Source of the DNA: Sphaerisporangium viridialbum
GTDB taxonomy: Bacteria > Actinomycetota > Actinomycetes > Streptosporangiales > Streptosporangiaceae
NCBI RefSeq assembly: GCF_049674955.1
Contig: NZ_CP187232.1
Coordinates: 4,774,001-4,838,000, forward strand
DNA: 64,000 bases
Reading direction: 5' to 3'
The translations under genes and the position numbers were made by a program. A model generated the notes under the pieces. It was not told where the DNA came from and ran no database searches. It saw only the letters and a program-made list of their open reading frames with translations. Below, in pieces: positions 50,292 to 58,398 of this stretch (position 1 is its first letter; each line of letters opens with the position of its first letter).

Positions 50292-51467
50292 ATGACTGTC
50301 ACGGAGCACGTGGACCCGCTCAACTCCGGCCGCCTGCCCGACGACGAGCCGCTGCCCGTCGACGGCGTCCTACCCCTCGGCCTCGACGGCACCTTCCTGT
50401 CGGCCTGCGCGCCCCCCGCCGGCTCTCACGTCTCGGCCGGCGCGCTGCTCTCCGGCGTGCGGCTCGGCGGAGGCACCGCCCGGTGGCACCGGGCCACCGG
50501 GGAGCCGGGCGGCCGGCCGCCCGGCCCGGCGATCTGGATCCGTCCCACCGGGCCCGCCGAGCCCCCGCCAGACGGGCCGTGCCGCGCGAGCGTCGCGCCG
50601 CCGGTCCGGGACCACGCCGCGGCCGAGTGGCACACCGTCGCCACCTATCCGGGCCTCGACCTCGCCGAGCACCTGGTCATCGGGCCGGACGGCCGCGTGC
50701 TCGGCTCCCGGCCGTTCGCGCTCGACGGCGCCCCGCTCATGCGGGCGGTCGCGCTCACCGACCGGTTCGTCGTGGTGTTCGACCTGCCCGTGACGTACCG
50801 GCGGGCGGCGGCCATGATCGGCGAGGGGTCTCCGTACCGCTGGCAGCACGGCCGGCGGGCGCGCATCGGGCTGCTGCCGCGCCGGGCGGGCGGCGAGGCC
50901 GAGCCGCTGTGGTTCCCGATCGACCCCTGCTTCGTGACGGAGTCGGTGAACGCCCACGACGACGGCGGCCGCGTGGTCGTCGACGCCGTGCGCATCGCGC
51001 GGGCCTACGACACCCCCTCGTGGACCCCCGGCGACGCCGCCGGCTCCTCGCGGGTGCACAGGTGGACGCTCGACCTAGCGAGCGGCACGGCCCACGAGCG
51101 CGAGCTGACCGGCGCCCTCGACCAGGCGTCGGTGGACTCCCGGCGGGCCGGGAGCAGGCACCAGCTGATCTTCGGCCGCGCCCCCGGCGGCCGGGCGCTG
51201 GTCGGCAACGACCTCGCGGCCGACACCACCCAGGTACGGGCGCTCGCCCCCGGGTGGCGCGCGGGCCGTCCCGTCTTCGTCCCGCGCGGGATCGCCGAGG
51301 GCGACGGCTGGATCCTGGTCCTGGTGCGGAACGCCGCGCTGCGGCGCGCCGAGCTGCTGGTGCTCGACGCCCTGAACCTCACCGGCCGCCCGGAGGCCGT
51401 CGTCCACCTCCCGGGCACGCTCCCGGACGCCGGGCACACCACCTGGGTGCCCGCAGGCGACCACTGA
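50292..51467 (+). CDS. Carotenoid-oxygenase (RPE65/CCD) family protein, degenerate metal site
   Basis: A 391-aa protein homologous to carotenoid cleavage and lignostilbene dioxygenases. Family blocks seen are LTDRFVVVFDLPVTYRR, SPYRWQHGRRARIGLLPRRA, FPIDPCFVTESVNAHDDGGR and a closing AGHTTWVPAGDH. In active members four His bind Fe(II). Here the M-H-D-F His is R151, the F-H-P-L-N-A-Y His is E217, and the segment with T-A-H-P is absent, so at least three ligands are lost. The N-terminal third is shortened. ATG 50292 has AGGAGG upstream. It probably does not catalyse oxygenation and may bind a ligand or be decaying. Regulated by the divergent TetR protein. Confidence 0.85.
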   Translation: MTVTEHVDPLNSGRLPDDEPLPVDGVLPLGLDGTFLSACAPPAGSHVSAGALLSGVRLGGGTARWHRATGEPGGRPPGPAIWIRPTGPAEPPPDGPCRASVAPPVRDHAAAEWHTVATYPGLDLAEHLVIGPDGRVLGSRPFALDGAPLMRAVALTDRFVVVFDLPVTYRRAAAMIGEGSPYRWQHGRRARIGLLPRRAGGEAEPLWFPIDPCFVTESVNAHDDGGRVVVDAVRIARAYDTPSWTPGDAAGSSRVHRWTLDLASGTAHERELTGALDQASVDSRRAGSRHQLIFGRAPGGRALVGNDLAADTTQVRALAPGWRAGRPVFVPRGIAEGDGWILVLVRNAALRRAELLVLDALNLTGRPEAVVHLPGTLPDAGHTTWVPAGDH

Positions 51468-51527
51468 ACCACCTGGGTGCCCGCCGGCGACCGCCGAACC
51501 GACTGGGCGCCCGTGCGCGACCGCCGA
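51438..51527 (+). repeat. Three 30-bp tandem repeats across the stop codon
   Basis: The units begin at 51438, 51468 and 51498. The first encodes T-T-W-V-P-A-G-D-H and the TGA stop. In the second and third the stop is CGA, so reading through would give T-T-W-V-P-A-G-D-R-R and T-D-W-A-P-V-R-D-R-R. Confidence 0.85.
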
Positions 51528-51594
51528 ACCCGGCGTCCCGCGTCCGTCCCGGCCGCCGCGCGGGCTCCCGGCGGGCGTGGGCGATAATTCGTGA

Positions 51595-52137
51595 ATGCTC
51601 CTGTCGACGGCCCGTCTGACCCTGCGGCGCTTCCGCGCGGGCGACGCCGTCGCGCTGGCCGCCTACCGCTCGGACCCCGGTGTGGCCCGCTACCAGTCGT
51701 GGGACGCCCCGGTGGCCGTGGAGCAGGCCAGGGCACTGATCGCGTCGTCGCAGACCCGGGGATCTCTCAGGCCTGGATGGTTCCAGTACGCCATAGACCT
51801 GGAGGGCGTGCTGATCGGCGACATCGGCGTCAACCTGCACGCCAACCTCATGCAGGCGGAGATCGGGTTCACCCTGGCCCCCCGCTACCAGGGGCACGGG
51901 TACGCCACCGAGGCCGTGGGGCGCGTGCTGGAGCACCTGTTCGAGGACGAGGGCCTGCACCGGGTGTCGGCCGAATGCGACGCGCGCAACCTGCGCTCGG
52001 CCCGGCTGCTGGAGCGCCTCGGCTTCCGCAGGGAAGGCCTCCGCCGCGCCCACACCTGGAGCAAGGGCGAGTGGACCGACGACCTCCTCTACGGGCTGCT
52101 GGCCGAGGAGTGGCGGCGCCCTCCTTCCACCGCCTGA
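51595..52137 (+). CDS. GNAT acetyltransferase, RimJ/RimL type
   Basis: A 180-aa acetyltransferase. It begins with STARLTLRRFRAGDAVALAA, has the acetyl-CoA loop FTLAPRYQGHGYATEAVGRV (R-Y-Q-G-H-G-Y-A), then HRVSAECDARNLRSARLLER and LGFRREGLRR. These are typical for acetylation of ribosomal-protein termini or antibiotic-type amines. No ribosome binding site is obvious. Single gene. Confidence 0.92.
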   Translation: MLLSTARLTLRRFRAGDAVALAAYRSDPGVARYQSWDAPVAVEQARALIASSQTRGSLRPGWFQYAIDLEGVLIGDIGVNLHANLMQAEIGFTLAPRYQGHGYATEAVGRVLEHLFEDEGLHRVSAECDARNLRSARLLERLGFRREGLRRAHTWSKGEWTDDLLYGLLAEEWRRPPSTA

Positions 52138-52223
52138 CCTCCTGACTCACCCCCCGCCGGATCGGCTCAGCGATCACGGCGGCCTCCGTCATGCCTTCGC
52201 CACAGCCGACAACTCCAATCGCC

Positions 52224-52258
52224 TTGACAAAAAAAATGTTCGGTGGGAACGTTGAGTC
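52224..52258 (+). promoter_or_regulatory. Promoter/operator of HTH-SRPBCC operon, copy 1
   Basis: TTGACA (52224-52229), 17 bp, GAACGT (52247-52252), then six bases to the ATG, so the mRNA is probably leaderless. The spacer holds GTTC-GGTGG-GAAC. Copy 2 at 58286-58320 has the same spacing. Confidence 0.55.
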
Positions 52259-52900
52259 ATGTTCGAAGTGGCGGTGATCGAAGACCCGGCGGCGGCCGAG
52301 GCCTCGCTGGACCCGGTGCGGTGCCGGCTCCTGGCCGAGCTGGCCCGGCCGGCCTCCGCCGCGACGCTGGCGGCCAAGATGGGCATGTCTCGGCAGAAGG
52401 TGAACTACCACCTGAAGGCGCTGGAACGGCACGGCCTCATCGAGCTGGTCGAGGAGCGCCGCAAGGGCAACACCATCGAGCGGGTGATGGCCGCCACCGC
52501 GGCGTCCTACGTCATCTCGCCCGTGGCGCTGGCCGCCGTCGCCCCCGACCCCGCCCGCTCACCCGACCGGCTCTCGCCGCGCTGGCTGCTGGCCGTCGCC
52601 TCCCGGCTGGTGCGCGACGTGGGCGAGCTGGTCACCGGCGCCGCCAAGGCCCGCAGGAAGACGGCGACGTTCGCGATCGACGGCCAGGTGCGGTTCGCCT
52701 CCGCCGCCGACAGCGCCGCCTTCGCCGACGACCTGGCCGACGCGTTCGCCGCCCTGGTGCGCGCCTATCACGACGAGACCGCCGGCACCGGCCGCGACCA
52801 CCGCGTCATCGTCGCGGTCCACCCATGGGGCGGCGACCGGCCCGAAGAGACAGAAACGATCGACACCCGCGTGGTCGACACCGAGACAAGGGAGCTTTGA
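52259..52900 (+). CDS. ArsR-like winged-helix regulator, copy 1
   Basis: A 213-aa regulator. The helix-turn-helix is ASAATLAAKMGMSRQKVNYH followed by LKALERHGLIELVEERRKGN. The C-terminal half has RKTATFAIDGQVRFASAADS, a domain found in regulators that precede SRPBCC (AHSA1-like) genes. It is about 70% identical by eye to the protein at 57659-58285. The next gene begins one base after its stop, and the AGGGAG serving as its ribosome binding site lies in this gene. Role: probably repressor of its own operon. Confidence 0.92.
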   Translation: MFEVAVIEDPAAAEASLDPVRCRLLAELARPASAATLAAKMGMSRQKVNYHLKALERHGLIELVEERRKGNTIERVMAATAASYVISPVALAAVAPDPARSPDRLSPRWLLAVASRLVRDVGELVTGAAKARRKTATFAIDGQVRFASAADSAAFADDLADAFAALVRAYHDETAGTGRDHRVIVAVHPWGGDRPEETETIDTRVVDTETREL

Positions 52901-52901
52901 G

Positions 52902-53642
52902 ATGCCGCACGACTTCGAGCTGCGCAAGCAGGTGACGCTGGAGGCGACGCCCGAGCAGGTGTGGGAGGCGATCGCCACTGGCCCGGGAATCGACTCGTGG
53001 TTCATGGGACGCAACGAGATCGAGCCCCGCGAGGGCGGCGCCACCCGGCAGTACTTCGGGGACTTCCCCGTGGAGGCCACCGTCACCGCCTGGGAGCCGT
53101 CCAAGCGGTTCGCGTTCAGGAGCGACAAGAACCCCGACGGATCGTTCATGGCCTTCGAGTACCTCATCGAGGGACGCGACCAGGGCAGCACCGTGCTGCG
53201 GATGGTGCAGAGCGGCATCCTCGGCGACGACTGGGACTCCGAGTACGACGCGCTGAACCGCGGCTGGGACATGTACCTGCACACCCTGGACCAGTACCTC
53301 CGGCACTTCCCCGGCCGGTCCGCGGTCGTGGTCTTCGGCGCGCGGCCGAAGACGGGCGGCGGCGAACCCGTGTCGCGGGTGCTCGAACGCGGGCTCGGCC
53401 TGACCGCTCCCGTGACCCAGGGCGAACCGGTCAGGCTCACCCCGGAGGGTCTCGAACCGATCGAGGGGGTCGTCGACTACGCCAAGCCCGGCTTCCTCGG
53501 CGTTCGCACCGGTGACGGTCTCTACCGCTTCATCCAGGGAATGGACGAGACGCTGGTCGTCGGGCACCACGTCTTCGCCGGTGTGGACCCCAAGGAGACC
53601 GAGCGAGCCTGGCAGGAATGGCTCGGCAGGCTGCTCCCCTGA
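52902..53642 (+). CDS. SRPBCC (AHSA1-like) ligand-binding protein, copy 1
   Basis: A 246-aa START-like protein. The helix-grip fold starts with RKQVTLEATPEQVWEAIATG and has DSWFMGRNEIEPREGG, FGDFPVEATVTAWEPSKRFA and FMAFEYLIEGRDQGSTVLRM. A second half of about 90 residues (after residue 155) contains VTQGEPVRLTPEGLEPIEGV and ends DPKETERAWQEWLGRLLP. Copy 2 is at 56908-57657. Members bind hydrophobic ligands; here the ligand is unknown. It is in an operon with the regulator, followed by an MFS pump. Confidence 0.92.
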   Translation: MPHDFELRKQVTLEATPEQVWEAIATGPGIDSWFMGRNEIEPREGGATRQYFGDFPVEATVTAWEPSKRFAFRSDKNPDGSFMAFEYLIEGRDQGSTVLRMVQSGILGDDWDSEYDALNRGWDMYLHTLDQYLRHFPGRSAVVVFGARPKTGGGEPVSRVLERGLGLTAPVTQGEPVRLTPEGLEPIEGVVDYAKPGFLGVRTGDGLYRFIQGMDETLVVGHHVFAGVDPKETERAWQEWLGRLLP

Positions 53643-53758
53643 CGCCCCTGCCGCACCTCCCCCCGGCCCGTTCGCGCCCGGGATCCACCCCCCATACATG
53701 CGCCTGTCGCAGGCGCGGTCCGCCGTGTCGCGGACCACCGATCACGAAGGAATGTGCG

Positions 53759-55456
53759 ATGAATGCGAACCTCGAGACCGGCCCGGGTTCACGGGCCGGG
53801 CGGCGTGAATGGATCGGGCTGGCGGTGCTGGCCCTGCCCACCCTGCTGCTGTCGCTGGACATCAGCGTGCTCTACCTGGCCCTGCCACACCTGAGCGCCG
53901 GACTGGGCGCCGACTCCACCCAGCAACTATGGATCCTGGACATCTACTCGTTCATGCTGGCCGGGTTCCTGGTCACCATGGGCACCCTGGGCGACCGGAT
54001 CGGCCGCCGCAAACTCCTGCTCACCGGCGCCGCCGCGTTCGGCGTGGCCTCCATCCTGGCCGCCTACTCGGTCAACCCGCAGATGCTCATCGCCTCCCGC
54101 GCCCTGCTCGGCATCGCCGGCGCCACCCTGATGCCCTCCACCATGGCCCTGATCCGCAACATGTTCAAAGACCCCAAGCAAATGGGCTCGGCCATCGGCG
54201 TCTGGTTCGCCTGCTTCATGGGCGGCATGACCCTGGGCCCCCTGGTCGGCGGCCTGCTCCTGGAGCACTTCTGGTGGGGCTCGGCCTTCCTGCTCGGCGT
54301 CCCGGTCATGATCCTGCTGCTCATCGTCGGCCCCCGCCTGCTCCCCGAATACCGCGACCCAAACGCCGGACGCCTCGATCTGGCCAGCGTCGCCCTGTCC
54401 CTCGGCGCGATCCTGCCCGCCATCTACGGCCTCAAAGAACTCGCCCGCACCGGCATCCACCCCACCCCCCTGGCCGCCCTGGCCACCGGCATCACCCTTG
54501 GCATCATCTTCACCCTGCGCCAGCGCACCCTGACCAACCCCCTGCTCGACCTGCGCCTGTTCGCCAACCGCTCCTTCAGCGCCGCCATGGGCATCGGCCT
54601 GATGGCCGGCATCGTCATGGCCGGCGCCAGCCTGCTGTCCAGCCTCTACCTGCAAACCGTCCAAGACCTCAGCCCCATGAACGCCGGCCTGTGGCTCCTG
54701 CCCCAGAACATCGCCATGGTCATCGGCTCCATGGCCGCCCCCGCCCTGGCCCGCACCATCCGCCCCGCCTACGTCATCACCGCCGGCCTGCTCCTGGCCG
54801 CCACCGGACTACTCATCCACACCCAACTCGCCCCCACCGGCGGCCTGCCCTACCTGGTCACCGGCCTCATCCTCGCCTCCCTGGGCATCGCCTTCCCCAT
54901 GTCCCTCACCATGAACCTCATCATGGCCTCCGTACCCCCCCACAAAGCAGGCTCAGCCGCCTCCATCAGCCAGACCAGCGGCGAATTCGGCATCGCCATG
55001 GGCATCGCCTCCCTGGGCAGCCTGGCCACCCTCATCTACCGCACCGACCTCACCACCCACCTGCCCACCGGCCTGCCCACCACCGCCGCCCACACCGCAA
55101 CCGAATCCATCACCGCCGCCCTCACCACCGCCCACCACCTCACCGGCACCACCGCCACCGACCTCATCACCACCGCCCGCACCGCCTTCACCACCGGCCT
55201 CAACACCGTCGCCGCCGTCGGCGCCACCATCTTCATCCTCCTGGCCCTCATCTCCGCCACCATCCTGCGCAACAGCCACCAACCCACCACCCCCCAAACC
55301 GACCACACCGACCAGACCCCCCACACCGACCACACAGACCAGACCGCCGACCAGCAGCCGAGCCAGACCGCCACCACCGACCACACCCAGCACGACCACA
55401 CCCCCACCCACCACCCCGCCAAAGACGACCACCCCGTCCTGGCCACCATCGACTGA
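53759..55456 (+). CDS. MFS efflux transporter, DHA2 (QacA/SmvA-like), His-rich tail
   Basis: A 565-aa 14-span drug/H+ antiporter. Blocks are REWIGLAVLALPTLLLSLDI, the loop GTLGDRIGRRKLL (motif A), and MTLGPLVGGLLLEHFWWGSA (motif C). ATG 53759 has GAAGGA upstream. The last 60 residues are unusual, dominated by T, D, H and Q with repeated T-D-H-T-D-Q-T and about ten His, which could bind metal. Codon choice turns extremely C-rich in the last 500 bp. It may be co-transcribed with the HTH-SRPBCC pair 116 bp upstream. Its close paralogue starts at 63513. Confidence 0.94.
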   Translation: MNANLETGPGSRAGRREWIGLAVLALPTLLLSLDISVLYLALPHLSAGLGADSTQQLWILDIYSFMLAGFLVTMGTLGDRIGRRKLLLTGAAAFGVASILAAYSVNPQMLIASRALLGIAGATLMPSTMALIRNMFKDPKQMGSAIGVWFACFMGGMTLGPLVGGLLLEHFWWGSAFLLGVPVMILLLIVGPRLLPEYRDPNAGRLDLASVALSLGAILPAIYGLKELARTGIHPTPLAALATGITLGIIFTLRQRTLTNPLLDLRLFANRSFSAAMGIGLMAGIVMAGASLLSSLYLQTVQDLSPMNAGLWLLPQNIAMVIGSMAAPALARTIRPAYVITAGLLLAATGLLIHTQLAPTGGLPYLVTGLILASLGIAFPMSLTMNLIMASVPPHKAGSAASISQTSGEFGIAMGIASLGSLATLIYRTDLTTHLPTGLPTTAAHTATESITAALTTAHHLTGTTATDLITTARTAFTTGLNTVAAVGATIFILLALISATILRNSHQPTTPQTDHTDQTPHTDHTDQTADQQPSQTATTDHTQHDHTPTHHPAKDDHPVLATID

Positions 55457-55477
55457 CCCCCCAACCCCGCAAAAACC

Positions 55478-55519
55478 GGAGCTGGGCGCCCACGGAACCA
55501 CCCGTGGCCGCCCAGCTCC
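55478..55519. terminator. Strong hairpin between convergent MFS and YCII genes
   Basis: GGAGCTGGGCGCCCACGG pairs with CCGTGGCCGCCCAGCTCC with one mismatch around a short loop (AACCAC). It is 21 bp after the MFS stop and probably stops transcription from both sides. Confidence 0.75.
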
Positions 55520-55524
55520 TTCCA

Positions 55525-55560
55525 TATGCGCAGGTCGAACGCTATGCGCAGGTCGAACGC
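55525..55560. repeat. Two 18-bp direct repeats
   Basis: TATGCGCAGGTCGAACGC occurs twice in tandem at 55525 and 55543. A third degenerate copy (TTCGCGCGGTC) follows. The repeats sit between the terminator hairpin and the YCII stop codon. Confidence 0.7.
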
Positions 55561-55569
55561 TTCGCGCGG

Positions 55570-55932
55570 TCAGACCTCCGTGTCGACCGTGTTGATGATC
55601 GGACGAACCTCCATCGCCCAGTACTTGGCGTCCGGCCAGCGAGCGGCGATCTCGATCGCCCGCTCAGCGCTCTCGCAGTCGACGATCAGGTAACCCGCGA
55701 ACTGCTCCTTGGCCTCCGCGTACGGCCCGTCGGTGGTCGCCGGGATGCCGCTGCGCACCCGTACCGTGTGGGCCTGGGAGGCGTCGGCCAGCGCCGCGCC
55801 GCCCGCGAACTCCCCCGACCTGGTGAGCTCCTCGATGAGCGTGTCCACCTCACCCATCAGCCCGTCGCGTTCCTCCTCGGGCATGGCCCCCAGGATCGCC
55901 GGGTTGTTGTAGATCATCAGCATGTACTTCAC
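55570..55932 (-). CDS. YCII-related (DGPF) protein
   Basis: A 120-aa member of the YCII/DGPF family. It begins KYMLMIYNNPAILGAMPEEE and has TTDGPYAEAKEQFAGYLIVD, then AIEIAARWPDAKYWAMEVRP. GTG 55932 is used since the fold begins with K-Y-M; an upstream ATG at 55947 adds five residues. No ECF sigma gene is beside it, although most relatives are next to one. It lies within the segment bounded by the two HTH-SRPBCC cassettes. Confidence 0.92.
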   Translation of the reverse strand: MKYMLMIYNNPAILGAMPEEERDGLMGEVDTLIEELTRSGEFAGGAALADASQAHTVRVRSGIPATTDGPYAEAKEQFAGYLIVDCESAERAIEIAARWPDAKYWAMEVRPIINTVDTEV

Positions 55933-56144
55933 GGGTTCCACCCTCACGGTCGAGGCCCCGGAGCGGGCACCTTCGGAGATAGGTTCGAGCAGGCGGCGAG
56001 TCTACGACGCCCCCTCGGGAAGCGTGAGCGACGCGCCAAGGGCGAGCGGTCCGTCCGGCGGGTTCCCGTTCGTCGTACAGGTGACTAACCATCTTGGTGG
56101 CCGATCTCGGCTGATTGTCGGCACGGCCTGCCACCATGGCCCGC

Positions 56145-56807
56145 ATGACGACAACCGACCCCCTGGCCCCGTTCCAGTGGCTCAACGTGTCCGAGAACAA
56201 GGGCGGCGGCCCACTTGGCGTGATCTTCAGCGTGGCCTTCTTCCGCGGGCTCGACCCGGCGGAGGTGGTGCGCCGCTTCAGCCGCGACGAGGACTCCGGC
56301 CAGGAGTCAGACTTCGGCGGACTCGACGACAAGGCCTACGAGTTCGTCAACGAGACGGAAGGCGGTGATGGCGGCGGCTACGTGGGCGTCTTCCAGACCG
56401 GCGAATGGTGCGTGGCCATTGAGCCCCACGGCTGGATGGTCACGCTCCACGAGGTGGTGACCAAGCTGTCGCGGGGCTGCGAGGTGCTGGCGGTCACCCG
56501 GCACGACTACGCCGCCGAGCACAGCTTCGAGTACGCGATCGATGGCACGATCGTCACCGGCTACCCGCTGCGGCACCCATACGAGCGTTACGGCTCCGAC
56601 CCTGACCGGCTCAACGGTTTCATGCTGGAGCTGGGCATGGGGCTGGGCAAGCCGGAGGACGAGGCCGCGTGGGACGCCGCCTGGGAGGACAACTCCTATA
56701 CCGCCGTGCCAAGGGGCTTCGCCCTGGCGGAGAAGGTCACCGGGGTGCCGTTCACGCCGGACATGCTCGGCCGCCCGATGCTCGTGGGGCCTATCAGGGA
56801 AAGATGA
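56145..56807 (+). CDS. DUF6461-like protein
   Basis: A 220-aa soluble protein. VIFSVAFFRGLDPAEVVRRF near the N-terminus, the central GEWCVAIEPHGWMVTLHEVV and CEVLAVTRHDYAAEHSFEYA resemble DUF6461 proteins of actinobacteria, a group with immunity-protein-like fold traits (from memory). No toxin gene is seen nearby. ATG 56145 is preferred; ATG 56136 is in frame. It is divergent from the YCII gene and convergent with the SRPBCC copy 2. Confidence 0.75.
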   Translation: MTTTDPLAPFQWLNVSENKGGGPLGVIFSVAFFRGLDPAEVVRRFSRDEDSGQESDFGGLDDKAYEFVNETEGGDGGGYVGVFQTGEWCVAIEPHGWMVTLHEVVTKLSRGCEVLAVTRHDYAAEHSFEYAIDGTIVTGYPLRHPYERYGSDPDRLNGFMLELGMGLGKPEDEAAWDAAWEDNSYTAVPRGFALAEKVTGVPFTPDMLGRPMLVGPIRER

Positions 56808-56907
56808 CCATCAGGTGGTGAGCAGCACTCGTTTGCGGCAGGCATGCCCCTTCCCTGCCCCGGCGGGGCGGCGCCCACCCCTGCACGGGGCGGGCCCGCC
56901 GTGCCGG

Positions 56908-57657
56908 CTAGGCGAACGTCGTGGCGAGCCAGGACTTCCAGGCGCCCTCCGTGGCCTTCTCGTCCACGCCGGGCACGAAGCTGTGCTGCTCCACGACCAC
57001 CGTGTCGCGGTAGCCGTGCATGAACGTGTACAGCGCGTCGCCGGTGCAGACGCTCGGGATGCTCGGGTAGTCGGCGCTCTCCACGACGCCCTCGGCCTTG
57101 GGGAGCCCGTCGACGGAGAGCATCACCCGGTCGCCCCGGGTGACCTCGCCGGTCAGGCCGAGCGCGCTCTTGAACGCCTCCCACACGCGGTCCTGGTCGG
57201 GCACCTGCGGGCCCGGGATGAGCGTGTTGAACGTCGAGGTGCGGCCGGGGAAGTGCTTGAGGTAGGCGGCCAGCTTCTGCAGGTACATGCCGTCGCCCTT
57301 CTTGAGGGCGTCGTACTGGGCCTCCCAGTCGTCACTGAGGAACCCGCTGTGCACCAGGCGGAGCGCGGTGCTCCCCCCCTCGCGGCCCTCGATGAGGTAG
57401 TCGAACGCCATGAACGTGCCGTCCGGCAGCTCGTCGCTCTGGTAGGTGAACCGCTTGGAGGGCTCCCAGGCGGTCACGGTGGAGGTGTAGGTGGTGCCCC
57501 CGATGCTCTGGGTCACCGTGCCGCCGTCACGCCGCTGGACGTCGTTGCGACCCATGAACCACGAGTCGATGCCCGGACCGGTGGAGATGGCCTCCCACAC
57601 CTGATCGGGGGTCGCCTCAATCGCGATCTCCGCACGCACCTCGAATTCGCGCCGCAT
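56908..57657 (-). CDS. SRPBCC (AHSA1-like) ligand-binding protein, copy 2
   Basis: A 249-aa homologue of the protein at 52902. Shared blocks are IEATPDQVWEAISTGPGIDS, WFMGRNDVQRRDGG, FMAFDYLIEGREGGSTALRL and a C-terminal VDEKATEGAWKSWLATTFA. The two proteins look about 50% identical. The ATG is one base after the TAA of the regulator gene, with AAGGAG inside that gene. Same operon order as copy 1 but on the opposite strand. Confidence 0.92.
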   Translation of the reverse strand: MRREFEVRAEIAIEATPDQVWEAISTGPGIDSWFMGRNDVQRRDGGTVTQSIGGTTYTSTVTAWEPSKRFTYQSDELPDGTFMAFDYLIEGREGGSTALRLVHSGFLSDDWEAQYDALKKGDGMYLQKLAAYLKHFPGRTSTFNTLIPGPQVPDQDRVWEAFKSALGLTGEVTRGDRVMLSVDGLPKAEGVVESADYPSIPSVCTGDALYTFMHGYRDTVVVEQHSFVPGVDEKATEGAWKSWLATTFA

Positions 57658-57658
57658 A

Positions 57659-58285
57659 TTACAACTCCTTGGTCGGTGTCTCGTGTCCGTCGTTTTCGAC
57701 CTTTTTGGCCGTGATGCTCGGGTGGACGGCGACGATGACACGGTGGTCGCGCCCGCCTTCGGCCGTCTCGTCGTGATACTTGCTCACCAGAGCGGTCACC
57801 GCGCCGGCCAGCTCCTGGGCGAAGGCGGCGCGGTCGGCGGCGGTGGCGAACCGGATCTCGCCGTCGATCGCGAAGGTCGCCACCTTCTTGCGGGCCTTGG
57901 CCGCCCCCGTGATGAGCTCGCCGACGTCGCGTACGAGCCGGGCCGCGACCGCGAGCAGCCAGCGCGCCGACAACTGGTCGGGCGACCGCGACGGATCGGG
58001 CTGCACGTCGGCCAGCGCGACCGGCGAGATGACGTACGACGCGGCGGTGGCGCGCATCACCCGCTCGGTGACATTGCCCTTACGCCGCTCCTCCACCAGC
58101 TCGACCAGGCCATGACGCTCCAGGGCCTTGAGATGGTAGTTCACCTTCTGCCGAGGCAGGCCCACCCTGGCCGCCAGCATCGTGGCCGACCTGGGCTCGG
58201 ACAACTCGGCCAGCAGCCGCGACCGCACGGGGTCCAGCGAGACCTCGGCCGCGGCCGGATCCTCAATCACCGCCACATCCAACAT
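57659..58285 (-). CDS. ArsR-like winged-helix regulator, copy 2
   Basis: A 208-aa paralogue of the regulator at 52259. It starts M-L-D-V-A-V-I-E-D-P-A-A-A-E as copy 1 starts M-F-E-V-A-V-I-E-D-P-A-A-A-E. The recognition region SATMLAARVGLPRQKVNYHL and the AIDGEIRFATAADRAAFAQE segment align without gaps. The start seems leaderless, six bases behind a -10-like GAGTGT. The pair arose by duplication; the different dyads upstream suggest that the two regulators now have different operators. Confidence 0.92.
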   Translation of the reverse strand: MLDVAVIEDPAAAEVSLDPVRSRLLAELSEPRSATMLAARVGLPRQKVNYHLKALERHGLVELVEERRKGNVTERVMRATAASYVISPVALADVQPDPSRSPDQLSARWLLAVAARLVRDVGELITGAAKARKKVATFAIDGEIRFATAADRAAFAQELAGAVTALVSKYHDETAEGGRDHRVIVAVHPSITAKKVENDGHETPTKEL

Positions 58286-58320
58286 GCCGCAACACTCTCA
58301 GCGACAATATTGTTCGTCAA
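58286..58320 (-). promoter_or_regulatory. Promoter/operator of HTH-SRPBCC operon, copy 2
   Basis: On the minus strand: TTGACG, 17 bp, GAGTGT, six bases, ATG. The spacer contains the perfect palindrome ACAATATTGT. Spacing equals that of copy 1. Confidence 0.55.
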
Positions 58321-58398
58321 GGTGATCGAAATCGTCGGCATGGCGACCGGTGGCGGTACACCCAGGAAGGCCCGGCCGGCGGCCGGTGACGTGAGAGA

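Noticed and set aside
53809..56088. 759-codon open frame on the + strand
   Set aside because: It is another frame of the MFS gene and beyond. Its product is a Pro/His/Arg-rich string without domains, caused by the C-rich sense strand.
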